Below are positions 63,604 to 64,000 of a stretch of 64,000 bases of DNA, piece after piece (position 1 is the stretch's first letter; each line of letters opens with the position of its first letter). The notes under the pieces were generated by a model. That model saw only the letters and a program-made list of their open reading frames with translations. It did no database searches and was not told the origin of the DNA. Position numbers and translations under genes: made by a program. The DNA comes from Ensifer sp. PDNC004 (GTDB lineage: Bacteria; Pseudomonadota; Alphaproteobacteria; Rhizobiales; Rhizobiaceae): the NCBI RefSeq assembly GCF_016919405.1, contig NZ_CP070353.1:3980501-4044500 (forward strand), given 5' to 3'.

Positions 63604-64000
63604 TCACTGTCCAAGCCTTTGCAGAAGGTCCGGCACGTGAACCTGATCGGCCTTGTAGTTGCCCGTCAGCATGTACATCATGATGTTGACGCCGGCGCGG
63701 TAGGCATATTCGCGCTGCATTTCGTCCGGCGGCACCGTCGGCAGGAGCGGTGCACCGTTGACATCAACGGCCCAGGCCCCGGCAAAATCGTTGCCGGTGA
63801 TCATGATCGGCGTCACGCCGTCGCCGCCGCGCACGGGGCGATTGCTGCGGTCTTCGTCACCATTGGGAGCGGCCTCGACCCAGAGCTGGCTTTCCGCATA
63901 GCGCCCGGGGAAGTTCGAAAGCAGGTAGAAGGCCTTCGTCAGCACGTGATCGGAGGGCACCGGCTCCAGCGGCGGAATGTCGAGCCCGCTCAGCATCGCC
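63604..64000 (-). CDS. DUF4159-type protein, 5' end beyond window
   Basis: Only the C-terminal about 132 residues are visible, and the frame is open to the right edge. The visible part (PLEPVPSDHVLTKAFYLLSN, TPIMITGNDFAGAWAVDVNG, EMQREYAYRAGVNIMMYMLTGNYKADQVHV) fits the end of a DUF4159 domain as found in large BatA-type envelope proteins. The stop lies 10 bp before the start of the next gene in the unit, so a MoxR/BatA-like operon probably enters from the right. Confidence 0.72.
   Translation of the reverse strand, partial: AMLSGLDIPPLEPVPSDHVLTKAFYLLSNFPGRYAESQLWVEAAPNGDEDRSNRPVRGGDGVTPIMITGNDFAGAWAVDVNGAPLLPTVPPDEMQREYAYRAGVNIMMYMLTGNYKADQVHVPDLLQRLGQ

Overview
The window is a gene-dense, GC-rich chromosomal segment of an alphaproteobacterium in Rhizobiales, most likely an Ensifer (Sinorhizobium) species. 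The best markers are a NolR-type ArsR repressor, a BacA peptide transporter, a ChoXWV choline ABC transporter, the fused anthranilate synthase TrpE(G) behind a 14-codon leader ending in NISIWWWAR, and a ShmR-type haem receptor next to trpE(G). There are no rRNA or tRNA genes, insertion sequences, phage genes or CRISPR arrays. Base composition looks even, so this reads as core chromosome with some lineage-specific genes.

Region by region. 1-9.7 kb: glpK; a TetR gene divergent from a secreted RidA-like protein across a double palindromic operator; a flavin monooxygenase; map; an MFS transporter; bacA; a polysaccharide deacetylase; an NnrU-like membrane protein. 9.9-15.7 kb: a YfgM-like TPR membrane protein and der, then a KDG-type sugar kinase, a GH13 glucosidase and an AAC(6')-like acetyltransferase. 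15.7-23.6 kb: adenine deaminase, an omega-aminotransferase, a secreted GH9 endoglucanase and two Gfo/Idh oxidoreductases. 23.7-28.0 kb (minus strand): choXWV, a HugZ-like haem protein and nolR. 28.3-29.3 kb: tdk and a small cytochrome c.

29.5-36.3 kb is a compact five-gene plus-strand cluster of unknown function: a soluble coiled-coil protein, an uncharacterised protein, a classical-type AAA+ ATPase, a DUF6638-like protein and a membrane-anchored DUF2333-like protein. It is the best candidate here for an undescribed system. 36.4-45.2 kb: fhs, DUF1993, a thioesterase, an extensin-like peptidase-fold protein, shmR with an iron-responsive operator, and the trpL attenuator with trpE(G). 45.3-53.8 kb: a LysR/MFS pair, a CDF transporter, queF, a HIT protein, a HupE/UreJ permease, clpP, and leuA behind what looks like a leucine-rich leader peptide. 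53.9-64 kb: an ECF sigma/anti-sigma pair divergent from a lipoprotein gene, a TPR protein, a phosphoesterase, a NUDIX hydrolase, a glutathionyl-hydroquinone reductase, three GNAT acetyltransferases, and a large membrane protein with a DUF4159-type protein cut by the right edge.

The readable regulation is amino-acid attenuation (trp, probably leu), iron (shmR), NolR autoregulation and TetR feedback. Both leader peptides start exactly where the promoter geometry places the transcript 5' end, so both look leaderless. Family names are from reading motifs by eye and from memory; no database search was run.
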